Shown in pieces: positions 42,151-53,530 of a stretch of DNA of 64,000 bases. This DNA is from JB111 sp052093225. GTDB lineage: Bacteria; Actinomycetota; Actinomycetes; Actinomycetales; Actinomycetaceae. The notes beneath the pieces were generated by a model. That model ran no database searches, was not told the DNA's origin, and was given only the letters and a program-made list of their open reading frames with translations. A program made the position numbers and the translations under genes. How positions within the stretch are numbered: position 1 is the stretch's first letter; the number at the start of each line of letters is the position of its first letter. The stretch is from NCBI GenBank assembly GCA_052093225.1, contig JBQDDG010000003.1:1-64000 (forward strand), read 5' to 3'.

Positions 42151-44166
42151 TCATGCTCGTGCGCCGCGCCGCCACCAGCGCCGCCGCGCGGTCCCGGCCT
42201 CCGGCAGGTCGAGCAGCCGGTGGGCAAGGTCCTGCACCGCCCGACGCGCACCTGAGCCCTGCGCGCTCTCGCGCCAGGTGGTGCCACCGAGAAGTGCAGC
42301 GTCCGCGGTCGCGGCGTCGTGGGGGACGAGGACGGCGTCCTCGGTGCCCGCGTACCTGAAGAGCGCCTCGCGCACGGCGAGCGCCGGGTCCGGTCCCGCC
42401 GCGGCCCGTCGGACCCGGTTGACGACGACGGTCCGGCCCGCCTGCTCGGCCAGGCCCCGTTCGCGCGCCTCGGTGAGGGTGAGGACGAGGCGCCGCATCC
42501 CGACCGGGTCCGCCGCGCCGACGACCACGACCTCGTCGGCCGCAGCCAGGGCGGAGAGCGTGGCCTGGTGGCGGGCAGGACCGAAGTCGCCGCCGTCGTT
42601 CTCCTCGGCGCCCGCGCCGACGTCGACCACCACCACCCGCGCGACCTCCCGCAGCACCTCCCACACCGATTCCAGGGACACGTCCTCGAGCTCGCGCCAG
42701 CGGTCGGGGCGCGTGAGGCCCGTGACGGCGCTGAGGTCGTCCGCGACCGGGGCAAGCGCGGACCGGGCGGCGGCCGCGTCGAGCCGGCCATGCATGGCCA
42801 TGCGCGTGACGGCGGCGATCGAGGAGATGTCGTCCGTCAGGCCGAGCACCTGGGCGAGGGACGGCGCCTCCGTGTCGGCGTCGACCAGCACCGTGGACAT
42901 GCCGCCGGCGGCGGCCTCGGCGGCCAGGTTGACGGCGATCGTCGTCCGGCCGGGCGCTCCCCGGGTCCCCCACACGACGACGACCCGCCCGGGCTCCTCG
43001 CTCTCGACCGGTACTTCTGATGGCACGAAGGGCGAATCGACCAACTCCTCCGGCGTGCTCGTCGTCGCGTCCTGAAGTACGTCCGCGCCCGCACCCGCGC
43101 CTGAGGAGAGCCACCAGGGCACCTCCGAGATGACGGCTTCCGTACCGGCCCCGTCACTGTCCCTCTCCGTGGAAGTCGGCTGGCTGCTGCCCGTCGGCGT
43201 CGCCTGGTCGCAGCCCTCCGGCGCCCCCTGGTCGGCGCCCTCCGGCGTCACCTTGCCGCTGTCCTCCGCGCTGCGACGGTGGATGTCTCTGCGGGTGCGC
43301 GGCCGGGACGGTCCTCCGTCGCCAGCCTTGCCACCGTCGCCAGCCGTGCCACCGTCGCCAGCCACACCGCCGGCGCCCGCCGCACCGTGACCGGACGATG
43401 AGCCGTGACCGGACCACGGACCTGCCGCCGGGTCCGGAGCACCAGGCAGCGAACGACCTGCGCCCCCGGCGTCGTCCGGCCCCGACAGCGCGCTGATCCA
43501 CGCCACGGGGACGACGTCGGGCACCACGGGTTCACCAGGCGCGCCCATCTTGCTGGCGTCGGCGTCGAGATCGGCGTTGGCTTTGGCGTTGGCACTGGCG
43601 ATCGAGTTCGCGACGGCGCCGTCGGCGAACGTCCCCGCACCATCCGAACCGCCCGCATCATCCGAACCGCCCGCACCACCAGCAGATCGCCCGGTCGACC
43701 GCCCGGCAGATCGCCCGGGCTCCCGGCCGGTCAGCCCCGACCCGGGCTCGTCCTCGGCGGACCGGTCCCCGGCGGACCCGTCGGCCGCCGCTCGGGCCGA
43801 CGAGCTCGCCCCGACCCGTTCACCGCGCGCAAGCGCGATGGCCATCGCGGCCACCGTCTCCGGCGTGTCGGACTCGGTCGCCGTCCCGTGCGCACCGAGA
43901 CGGTCCAGCCTCGCTGCGTCGGCGGTCGGCCCGACGAGCAGCACCTTGGCGCCCGCCGCGACCAGACGCCCCACCGACGCCCGGTCCACCCCGAGCATCT
44001 GGCTGCTGAGCACGGCCACGCTGCCGATCCCTGCGGCGACCCCGCCCAGCAGCTCGGTGAGGTCGGCGCACCGGCGCACCACCCGCGCCCCGGACCCGGG
44101 CGCGTCGACGACCCGGACGACCTCGGCCTCGTCGTCCGTGAGAGCGAGCAAGATCCCGTGGCTCAC
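42151..44166 (-). CDS. CpaE/Ssd-like MinD-family ATPase
   Basis: This 671-residue protein has an N-terminal receiver-like domain (about 1-115, beginning VSHGILLALTDDEAEVV). A disordered Gly/Ala/Asp/Ser linker of about 260 residues with short repeats (AGDGG three times) follows. Then comes a C-terminal MinD/ParA-type ATPase with the deviant Walker A GTRGAPGRTT, LVDADTEAPSLAQVLGL and VVVVDVGAGAEEND. Similar proteins act in pilus assembly (CpaE/TadZ) or septum placement (Ssd). No TadA/CpaF gene is nearby, so the role is open. GTGA overlap with the SAF gene. Confidence 0.78.
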   Translation of the reverse strand: MSHGILLALTDDEAEVVRVVDAPGSGARVVRRCADLTELLGGVAAGIGSVAVLSSQMLGVDRASVGRLVAAGAKVLLVGPTADAARLDRLGAHGTATESDTPETVAAMAIALARGERVGASSSARAAADGSAGDRSAEDEPGSGLTGREPGRSAGRSTGRSAGGAGGSDDAGGSDGAGTFADGAVANSIASANAKANADLDADASKMGAPGEPVVPDVVPVAWISALSGPDDAGGAGRSLPGAPDPAAGPWSGHGSSSGHGAAGAGGVAGDGGTAGDGGKAGDGGPSRPRTRRDIHRRSAEDSGKVTPEGADQGAPEGCDQATPTGSSQPTSTERDSDGAGTEAVISEVPWWLSSGAGAGADVLQDATTSTPEELVDSPFVPSEVPVESEEPGRVVVVWGTRGAPGRTTIAVNLAAEAAAGGMSTVLVDADTEAPSLAQVLGLTDDISSIAAVTRMAMHGRLDAAAARSALAPVADDLSAVTGLTRPDRWRELEDVSLESVWEVLREVARVVVVDVGAGAEENDGGDFGPARHQATLSALAAADEVVVVGAADPVGMRRLVLTLTEARERGLAEQAGRTVVVNRVRRAAAGPDPALAVREALFRYAGTEDAVLVPHDAATADAALLGGTTWRESAQGSGARRAVQDLAHRLLDLPEAGTARRRWWRRGARA

Positions 44167-44822
44167 TGCTCCCCCACCGGCACGGAATGGTGCGGCACGA
44201 CGGTGAGCTCCTCGCCCGCGGCCACGGCACCGAGGACGTCCTCGACGAGCTCCGCCGGCACGAGCAGCTCGACGCTCGCCCCACCCGAGGCGGCGAACAC
44301 GCCGTCGTCGGTACCGATCTGCGCGACCAGGACCTCCGGCGCGAGGACGACCGGCGGGGGCACGTCCTCGGACCGGTCCCCGACGGCCGTGCGCGGGGCG
44401 CGCCACAGGTCGACCGTCGACCCGGCACCGAGCCCGGACGGAAGCGCGGCGTCGACCGGGACGACGACGGGCCGCACGTCCTGCTCCGTCGCCACACCGG
44501 TCGCCGCCACGGGCACGAGCTCACCGGCACCGACGAGACGCGTGGCCACGAGGTCCGCAGGAAGGTCGTCGTCCGCGAGCAGGTAGTGGTCCCCCGCCGC
44601 ACCGACGTTGACCTCGAGGACCTCCAGCCCGGCGTCGGCGAGCCGCTCGCCGGGCGTGACAACTTCGGTCGCCGACCACACCTCGGTGGTGCCTGAGGCC
44701 TGGTCGACCGCCCACGCGCCCACCCCGACCGAGGCCGCGACCAGCAGGACCCCCACGCCCAGGCGTGGGTCGCGCCAGCCCGGGCGACGCATCCGTCGCG
44801 CCGTCGCCGCGTTCTCCGTCAT
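44163..44822 (-). CDS. SAF-domain protein, CpaB/RcpC-like
   Basis: This 219-residue protein has a basic N-terminus, one membrane helix (LGVGVLLVAASVGVGAWAV, about 21-39) and then an extracytoplasmic SAF domain (STEVVTPGERL-like strand through ATRLVGAGELVPVAATG). In pilus systems such proteins (CpaB/RcpC) sit at the outer face of the secretion channel. AAGGGGGAG lies 6 nt before the ATG. Paired with the CpaE-like ATPase but without pilin, secretin or TadA genes in the window. Confidence 0.75.
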   Translation of the reverse strand: MTENAATARRMRRPGWRDPRLGVGVLLVAASVGVGAWAVDQASGTTEVWSATEVVTPGERLADAGLEVLEVNVGAAGDHYLLADDDLPADLVATRLVGAGELVPVAATGVATEQDVRPVVVPVDAALPSGLGAGSTVDLWRAPRTAVGDRSEDVPPPVVLAPEVLVAQIGTDDGVFAASGGASVELLVPAELVEDVLGAVAAGEELTVVPHHSVPVGEQ

Positions 44823-44966
44823 ACAAGCTCCCCCTTGCTCGTCGACCGTTCAGGTCATCGTCCTCGTCCGCCGCGCACCGCGTGGCACGCCTCCACAGGT
44901 CGGCCGCCACGGCACCCGCGCGGCCCCCTCGTCCACAACGTCCACGCCTTACGCCCGCCGTGCGGC

Positions 44967-44972
44967 GATAAT
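44967..44972 (+). promoter_or_regulatory. -10 box for leaderless excisionase-type HTH gene
   Basis: GATAAT, one base from TATAAT, ends exactly 7 nt before the GTG at 44979, putting the transcription start on the first base of the start codon. Confidence 0.65.
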
Positions 44973-44978
44973 GGGGAC

Positions 44979-45209
44979 GTGCCCCGCTTCTTCACCATCG
45001 CCGACGTCGCCGAGCAGCTGAACCTCTCGGTCTCGCAGGTCCGCGCCCTGCTCAAGAGCAAGGAGCTCGTGGGGGTCCAGATCGGCGGCAAGGGGCTGTG
45101 GCGCATCGAGGACGTCCAGCTCGAGGCGTACATCGCCCGCCTGTACGAGCAGGCCGCCGAGGCGCCGGCGGAGAGCTCTGCCGAGGAGTCCACCGAGCTC
45201 GGTCGCTGA
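44979..45209 (+). CDS. Excisionase-family (MerR-type) helix-turn-helix protein
   Basis: This 76-residue protein is one winged-helix HTH (FFTIADVAEQLNLSVSQVRALLKS then GKGLWRIEDVQLEAYI) plus an acidic Ala/Glu/Ser tail. It is of the short HTH_17/BldC-like class that acts as a regulator in Actinobacteria rather than as a phage excisionase; no integrase is near. Divergent from the SAF/CpaE-like operon, with a 156-bp shared upstream region that it may control. Confidence 0.85.
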   Translation: MPRFFTIADVAEQLNLSVSQVRALLKSKELVGVQIGGKGLWRIEDVQLEAYIARLYEQAAEAPAESSAEESTELGR

Positions 45210-45243
45210 CGCCGGCCCCAGGGGCTCGCCCCGCGCGTCGCCG

Positions 45244-45816
45244 TCATGCCGTCCGCACCACGCGGACGGCCGCGAGCGCGACAGCGACCACCTGGTTCCC
45301 GGGGTCGACGCGGAGATCCAGATGGTCGGCGCCGATCCGCAGGAGCCGCCCCGTGCGCCCACCGGCGGCGTCATCGATCCTCACGGGACCGCCGGCGCGG
45401 GCGATGCGGCGCAGCGCCGCGGCGAAGGAGTGCCGGGCGACCACCGGTGACGGGTCTCCGGCCGTCCGCCCGAGGCCGCGCACGAGGACGACGGCATGGG
45501 CGGGAACGAGCGAGCGACGCCGGCCGTCCGCGAGAAGCAACCAGTGCGCGTTGGCGTCGAGGAGCTGTCCTGCGACGTCGTCGCCGCCGGCCACGGTGAG
45601 GGCGACGTCGCCACCGACGAGCGCGCGCCAGCGGTCGACGAGAGTGCGGGTCGCTGCCTCGGCCTCGACGAGCTCGCTCGCCTCAAAGAGCTGTTCGGCG
45701 CGCTGCGCCGCCTCGAACTCACCGCTGAGATCGGCGAGAAGCAGTTCCTCCCAGGCCACCGGATCACGGTAGGCCGAACCTGTGGCGCGCGCGGCCGTTC
45801 CGGCCTCCGATCTCAC
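45244..45816 (-). CDS. Conserved-position protein of unknown function
   Basis: This 190-residue soluble protein begins MRSEAGTAARATGS, has a helical segment rich in Glu/Ala (EELLLADLSGEFEAAQRAEQLF), then repeated short beta-rich stretches (DANAHWLLLADGRRRSLVPAHAVVLVRGLG; GADHLDLRVDPGNQVVAVALAAVRVVR). This suggests one or two small barrel domains. No catalytic motif. Some databases label relatives 'Fis family', but I see no HTH. It lies between the HTH gene (convergent) and the LysM gene (divergent). Confidence 0.75.
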   Translation of the reverse strand: MRSEAGTAARATGSAYRDPVAWEELLLADLSGEFEAAQRAEQLFEASELVEAEAATRTLVDRWRALVGGDVALTVAGGDDVAGQLLDANAHWLLLADGRRRSLVPAHAVVLVRGLGRTAGDPSPVVARHSFAAALRRIARAGGPVRIDDAAGGRTGRLLRIGADHLDLRVDPGNQVVAVALAAVRVVRTA

Positions 45817-45945
45817 CGCCGCGCCGACGACACGCCGAGACGGTTGCGCACTTCCTCACACCTGTGCCAACGTAACCGCATCACTCATTACAAACCAGCA
45901 CGAACCAGCACGCACGGTTCGCTGGGCGCGGCCACGGGGGCAGGC

Positions 45946-47358
45946 ATGACGACGACGAACAGCACCACCGGCACGAGGTCGCCGAGCGCGCCGAGACCGG
46001 CGGCAGGGGGCGTCGGGGGCGGTCGACGCGGCGCCGGCGCAGTCCTGCTCCTCCTCACCCTCGCGGTCGGGGCCGTCCTCGCCCGGAACCTCGGCCTCTC
46101 CGCCTGGCACACCGCGGCGGATCTGGCCGGGCGGCCGCTCGTCGGGCCGGACCAACTGCCGGAGATCGTCGCCGTCCCACTGCTGGGGCTCGGAGCGCTC
46201 GCCGCGGCCTGGTACGCGCTCACGGCGCTCGCGGGACTGGCGCTCGCACTCACGCCTCGGCTCAGCTCCCTGCACGCTCCTCGCGCCCGACTGACCGACG
46301 CCGTCGCAAGGCACGGCGCTCCCGTCATCCGACGCGTGGCCACGGCGGGAATCGCCGCCGGCATCTCCGTCGGGATCGTCGCAGGCCCCGCCTCCGCAAC
46401 CCTCCCGCAGGTACCCGACGACCCTGGCCCGCCGCCCGTCTCCGGCGAGCTGCTGCCCGTGCGCGGGACGGACCTCCCGGTCGTGCCGGGGATCGGTCCG
46501 GTGCTGGAACCGGCCTCGGTCCGCGCCGTGCCCGACGACGGCGGTACTCCCGCCGCGTCCGAACCCACCTCAACGGCCGGTCGGCCCGGCACGCAGACGC
46601 CGGGGGCCGCCACGCCGCCTCCACCGGACACCCCGGGCGAGCACGAGCCGGCACTGCCCGAGGTCCCGGTGATCCCCGGTGCAGGGGCGGCAGACACCGA
46701 GGGGTCGGGGGCGCAGGGACAGGACGACCGCAGCGCTCCCGACGCCACGGGAGGTGCGGCCGATACCGCCGATCCCGCCGACGCGGCCGATACCGCCGAT
46801 GCCGCCGACGCCGCCGACGCCGCCGACGCCGCCGATGCCGCCGACGCGGCCGAGACACCTACCGACGACGGCAGCACCACGTCCGGCGCAGAGTCCGACG
46901 CCGAACCCGCCACCGGTGCCGCTGGACCAGCCGACCCGGCTGACCCGACAGACCCGATAGGCCCGACAGACCACCAGTCCGGCCCACAGGGCGACCAGCC
47001 GTCGGACGGCTCGAGCACTTCGGCTCCCGCCGGCCACGTCGCAGTTCCGGGCGACTCCCTGTGGTCGATCGCCGCTGCCCACCTCGGCGAGGGAGCGAGC
47101 GCCGCCGACATCGCCGCGGAATGGCCGCGCTGGTACGAGGCGAACTCAGACGTGATCGGCACGGACCCCGACCTGGTCCGGATCGGCGCCGAGCTCACCG
47201 CCCCCGCCGACACCGACAGCGCCGGCACCGGCGTCGACGTCGACGTCGACGTCGACGTCGACGTCGACGCGAGCGTGCCGAGCGAGACGACGAACGACAC
47301 CACCACCGACACGAACACCGACACGAGAACCAACATGACGACCGAGGAGAACCGATGA
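45946..47358 (+). CDS. LysM-domain membrane protein with low-complexity repeats
   Basis: This 470-residue protein has two N-terminal membrane helices (about 30-47 and 64-88), a third hydrophobic stretch (IAAGISVGIVAGPASA, about 130-145), and a 200-residue Pro/Ala/Asp/Gly disordered region. That region holds a run of AAD triplets. One LysM-like domain follows (VAVPGDSLWSIAAAHLG, about 365-420), then a tail with a (VD)n run and Thr/Asn-rich end. LysM binds peptidoglycan, so it probably sits at the envelope. ATG 45946 precedes the first helix. ATGA overlap with the next gene. Confidence 0.82.
   Translation: MTTTNSTTGTRSPSAPRPAAGGVGGGRRGAGAVLLLLTLAVGAVLARNLGLSAWHTAADLAGRPLVGPDQLPEIVAVPLLGLGALAAAWYALTALAGLALALTPRLSSLHAPRARLTDAVARHGAPVIRRVATAGIAAGISVGIVAGPASATLPQVPDDPGPPPVSGELLPVRGTDLPVVPGIGPVLEPASVRAVPDDGGTPAASEPTSTAGRPGTQTPGAATPPPPDTPGEHEPALPEVPVIPGAGAADTEGSGAQGQDDRSAPDATGGAADTADPADAADTADAADAADAADAADAADAAETPTDDGSTTSGAESDAEPATGAAGPADPADPTDPIGPTDHQSGPQGDQPSDGSSTSAPAGHVAVPGDSLWSIAAAHLGEGASAADIAAEWPRWYEANSDVIGTDPDLVRIGAELTAPADTDSAGTGVDVDVDVDVDVDASVPSETTNDTTTDTNTDTRTNMTTEENR
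46770..46860. repeat. GCCGAY hexamer-rich run encoding AAD/TAD triplets
   Basis: A stretch of GCC-GAY/GCC-GCC codons encodes a run of Ala-Ala-Asp units inside the LysM protein. Such runs are prone to length change. Confidence 0.7.
47233..47268. repeat. Six GTCGAC hexamers encoding (Val-Asp)6
   Basis: A perfect 36-bp microsatellite in the tail of the LysM gene; each unit is also a palindrome. Confidence 0.95.
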
Positions 47359-47933
47359 GCGCCCAGACCACCCACGACGTCGTGCCGGTCCCGCTCCCGA
47401 ACCGGCCACGGCTGCGGAAGCTGCCCGACCTGCCGGGCACCGTCAACCGGATCACGCCACGGACGGCACCCGCCGTCGGCCCGGCGATACCCCGCACCTC
47501 CGACGAGCGCCCCTGGGACCGTGTCCGGTTCACTGCGGAGTCGCGCGCGGGCGCCGAGGTCTTCGACGAGGACGCTCCGCCCCGGCCCGCGACAGAGGGC
47601 TCCGGCCCCGAGGCGGACAGGATCGCGGCCGGGATCGCCCAGCACGCCGTCGAGTCCCTGATGGGCACGCGCTCCCACGCACAGCTCGCCCGGTGGTTGG
47701 CGCCGGCACTGTACGAGGCACTTGCCCGTCGCGTCGGCCTCGCCGCCCGGCTCCAGGGGCGTCCGCAGCGGGCGCTCCACGTGTCGGTCCGCGCGGTCAG
47801 CGGCTGCGCGCCCGTGCCGCACGCCCGGGAGGTGAGCGTCGTCGTCCACGACGGCACCAAGGTCCGCGCTGCCGCAATCCGGCTCGAGACGTTCCGCGGG
47901 CGCTGGCGCGCCGTCGCCCTCGAGATCGGCTGA
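47355..47933 (+). CDS. Rv3235-family protein
   Basis: This 192-residue protein has a disordered Pro/Arg-rich N-terminus of about 90 residues. A compact C-terminal domain (RIAAGIAQHAVESLMGTRSHAQLARWLAPALYEALARR; LHVSVRAVSGCAPVPHAREVSVVVHDGTKVRAAAIRLE) ends in FRGRWRAVALEIG. The pattern matches the actinobacterial Rv3235 family, unknown in function and kept near secA. Coupled to the LysM gene by ATGA. Confidence 0.82.
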   Translation: MSAQTTHDVVPVPLPNRPRLRKLPDLPGTVNRITPRTAPAVGPAIPRTSDERPWDRVRFTAESRAGAEVFDEDAPPRPATEGSGPEADRIAAGIAQHAVESLMGTRSHAQLARWLAPALYEALARRVGLAARLQGRPQRALHVSVRAVSGCAPVPHAREVSVVVHDGTKVRAAAIRLETFRGRWRAVALEIG

Positions 47934-47976
47934 ACGCCGTCGGCGGAGCGGGGCGACGCCCGGCGTGCGCCCCTGC

Positions 47977-48768
47977 TCAGGCCCCCATCGAGCGGAGCAT
48001 CGAGGAGAAGTCGGGGACGTCGTCGAACTCGTCGCCCGCCCGTTTCGGCGGGTTCCCCGCCACCGCGGCGGCCAGCTCGCCACCGGCCCGCCTGATACGC
48101 CCCGGGAGCGACCTCCCGCCGGCGTGACCGTGTCCGTCGGCTCCCCGACCGCCGGGCGCTCCGGCGTCGGACCCGTCTGCGGCCCAGTCGTCCGTGGCCG
48201 CGTACACCCCGGTCGCCACGTCCCGGCCGCGCAGGTAGGAGATCAGCGGCCGCAGCGCGTAGTCGATCGCGAGCGAGTGCCGCGGGGTCCCGCCGGTCGC
48301 ACCGAGCAGGACGGGTGTGCCGTCGATCGCACCCTGGTCGAGGATGTCGAGGAACATCTTCAGCAGCCCGGTGTATGAGCCCGAGTAGACCGGGGACGTC
48401 ACGACGATCCCGTCCGCGGCCGAGACCGCGGACATCGCGTCCTCCAGGGCGCTCGTCCGCACGCCGGTGAGCATCGCGTTGAGGATGTCGTGGGCGTGGT
48501 CGCGCAGGTCGATGGTCGTCAGCTCCGCCTGGACGTCCTGCTCCAGCAGAGCGCCCACGGCGGCCTGGCCGAGCCGGTCGGCCAGCATCTGGGTCGACGA
48601 CGGCTGCGAGGTGCCGGCCGAGACCGACACGATCTTCCGGGCAGGACCGCCGGGGACGCCGGGGCCGGCGAGCCCGTCGCCCGCCCAGGCACCGCCGGGG
48701 ACGCCGGGACCGGCAAGCCCGTCGCCCGTCCAGTCGCCGTCCGGCAGGTCGAGGTCAGAAAACTCCAC
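47977..48768 (-). CDS. LLM-partnered NAD(P)H:FMN reductase (CE1759-like)
   Basis: This 263-residue flavodoxin-fold reductase supplies reduced FMN. Core motifs are IVSVSAGTSQPSSTQMLADRL and VVTSPVYSGSYTGLLKMFLDIL with LLGATGGTPRHSL. A Gly/His-rich linker and a C-terminal tail are added. The GTG start gives an N-terminus with two copies of DGLAGPGVPGG from a 45-bp DNA repeat; the conserved fold begins only near residue 45. It starts 2 bp after the LLM gene, so the pair is an operon and the LLM enzyme is its probable partner. Confidence 0.88.
   Translation of the reverse strand: MEFSDLDLPDGDWTGDGLAGPGVPGGAWAGDGLAGPGVPGGPARKIVSVSAGTSQPSSTQMLADRLGQAAVGALLEQDVQAELTTIDLRDHAHDILNAMLTGVRTSALEDAMSAVSAADGIVVTSPVYSGSYTGLLKMFLDILDQGAIDGTPVLLGATGGTPRHSLAIDYALRPLISYLRGRDVATGVYAATDDWAADGSDAGAPGGRGADGHGHAGGRSLPGRIRRAGGELAAAVAGNPPKRAGDEFDDVPDFSSMLRSMGA
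48646..48735. repeat. 45-bp tandem duplication at the 5' end of the FMN reductase gene
   Basis: Two adjacent 45-bp copies (48646-48690 and 48691-48735) encode nearly the same 15 residues. Confidence 0.85.
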
Positions 48769-48770
48769 GG

Positions 48771-49928
48771 TCAGACCTCCACGTCCTCGGCGCGGCGGCC
48801 GGTGACGTCGTCGACCCCGGCACCGACGTGCGCGGCAACGGCCGTGCCCTCAGCGCGTGCGGCGGCGACGCGCTCGGCATGGGTCGGGGCGGCGGCCGGC
48901 ACGTGCGCGGGGCGGATCGCCTCGGCCTCCTTGCGCAGGACCGGGACGACCTCCGTCGCGAGCAGGTCGATCTGCTCGAGCACGGTCTTCAGTGGCAGGC
49001 CGGCGTGGTCCATGAGGAAGAGCTGGCGCTGGTAGTGGCCGACGTCCTCCCACATCTTCCCGTAGCGGTCGATGACCTCCTGCGGCGAGCCGACGGTCAG
49101 CGGGGTCTCGGCGGTGAACTCCTCCATCGTCGGGCCGTGGCCGTAGACGGGGGCGTTGTCGAAGTAGGGGCGGAACTCCTTCTTCGCGTCCTGGCTGTTC
49201 GCGCGCATGAAGACCTGGCCGCCGAGGCCGACGATCGCCTGGTCCGCCTGGCCGTGGCCGTAGTGCTCGTAGCGCTCGCGGTAGTACTGCACCATCCGCT
49301 TGGTGTGCCGCATCGGCCAGAAGATGTTGTTGTGGAAGAAGCCGTCCCCGTAGTACGCGGCCTGCTCGGCGATCTCCGGGCTACGGATCGAGCCGTGCCA
49401 GACGAAGGGGGCGACGCCGTCGAGCGGGCGCGGCGTGGCGGTGAAGCCCTGCAGCGGGGTGCGGAACTTCCCCGACCAGTCGACGACGTCCTCCGTCCAC
49501 AGGCGGCGCAGCAGCGCGTAGTTCTCGACCGCCAGGTTGATGCCCTGACGGATGTCCTTGCCGAACCACGGGTAGACGGGGCCGGTGTTGCCGCGGCCCA
49601 TCATGAGGTCCATGCGGCCGTCCGAGATGACCTGGAGCATCGCGTAGTCCTCGGCGATCTTCACCGGGTCGTTCGTCGTGATGAGCGTCGTGGAGGTCGA
49701 GAGCGTGATGTTCTTCGTGCGCGCGGCGAGGTAGCCGAGCATCGTCGTGGGCGAGCTGGCGACGAACGGCGGGTTGTGGTGCTCCCCCGTGGCGAACACG
49801 TCCAGGCCCGCGGCGTCGGCGTGCTCGGCGATGGTGAGCATCGCACGGACGCGCTCGGTGTCCGACGGCGCCCGTCCCGTCGTCGGGTCAACGGTGACGT
49901 CGCTGACGCTGAAGATTCCGAACTGCAT
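48771..49928 (-). CDS. LLM-class flavin-dependent oxidoreductase (CE1758-like)
   Basis: This 385-residue luciferase-like TIM-barrel enzyme uses FMNH2 and oxygen on an unknown substrate. Motifs are MQFGIFSVSDVTVDPTTG, VFATGEHHNPPFVASSP, TLSTSTTLITTNDPVKIAEDYAML and MMGRGNTGPVYPWFG. The final 50 residues are an Ala/Val/Glu-rich tail. AGGAGGA precedes the ATG by 8 nt. With its partner reductase it forms the known CE1758-CE1759 type pair. A palindromic operator candidate overlaps the promoter. Confidence 0.9.
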   Translation of the reverse strand: MQFGIFSVSDVTVDPTTGRAPSDTERVRAMLTIAEHADAAGLDVFATGEHHNPPFVASSPTTMLGYLAARTKNITLSTSTTLITTNDPVKIAEDYAMLQVISDGRMDLMMGRGNTGPVYPWFGKDIRQGINLAVENYALLRRLWTEDVVDWSGKFRTPLQGFTATPRPLDGVAPFVWHGSIRSPEIAEQAAYYGDGFFHNNIFWPMRHTKRMVQYYRERYEHYGHGQADQAIVGLGGQVFMRANSQDAKKEFRPYFDNAPVYGHGPTMEEFTAETPLTVGSPQEVIDRYGKMWEDVGHYQRQLFLMDHAGLPLKTVLEQIDLLATEVVPVLRKEAEAIRPAHVPAAAPTHAERVAAARAEGTAVAAHVGAGVDDVTGRRAEDVEV

Positions 49929-49953
49929 GTCGACCGTCCTCCTGCTCGATGCT

Positions 49954-49971
49954 TCGATGCGTTTGCATCGA
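49954..49971 (-). promoter_or_regulatory. Palindromic operator candidate of the LLM/reductase operon
   Basis: TCGATGC-GTTT-GCATCGA is a perfect 7-bp inverted repeat with a 4-nt centre. It lies immediately downstream of a minus-strand -10 candidate TACTGT (49976-49971) and 26 bp before the ATG, so a dimeric repressor bound there would block transcription. No regulator gene is adjacent. Confidence 0.55.
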
Positions 49972-50067
49972 CAGTAGCGGCAACGGTGCGCGCCGGCCAT
50001 TCATTCCCGGCCGATCGCGGTGCGCGTCACAGCCGAAGGTCCGGCCTGCGCGAGCGCGCCACAACGC

Positions 50068-50103
50068 GACGAGGACGACCAGCCACAGCTGGTCGTCCTC
50101 GTC
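50068..50103 (-). terminator. Strong hairpin terminator downstream of secA
   Basis: A perfect 15-bp stem (GACGAGGACGACCAG with its complement) closes on a 6-nt loop, about 50 nt after the secA stop. It is symmetrical and could act on both strands. Confidence 0.75.
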
Positions 50104-50153
50104 AGGGCCGGCCGGAGCGCCGGCGGCCGCGTCAGGTCAGTCGTCGCCGTGCG

Positions 50154-53372
<3,219 letters not shown>

Positions 53373-53490
53373 AGCGGCACTCCGTGAGGTCGTTCGTCAC
53401 CCGTGAGGGCGGGCGCGCCGAGCTGCCGCGCCACCCGCCATGGTAAGCGGGACGGGCGACCCCGTGTGCGGCGCCCGCTACGGGACCGCA

Positions 53491-53530
53491 CCCGGTCAGG
53501 CGTCGGTGCTCCCGGTCAGGCGTCGGTGCG
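53491..53530. repeat. 20-bp tandem duplication spanning a stop codon
   Basis: CCCGGTCAGGCGTCGGTGC occurs at 53491 and 53511. The second copy contains the stop and last codons of the winged-helix gene; the first lies just beyond it. Confidence 0.85.

Noticed and set aside
42151..44822. Tad pilus locus
   Set aside because: Only SAF and CpaE-like genes are present; no TadA/CpaF, TadB/C, pilin or prepilin peptidase gene is seen.
44979..45209. Prophage excisionase
   Set aside because: Despite the family name there is no integrase, attachment site or phage gene nearby; it is better read as a small chromosomal regulator.
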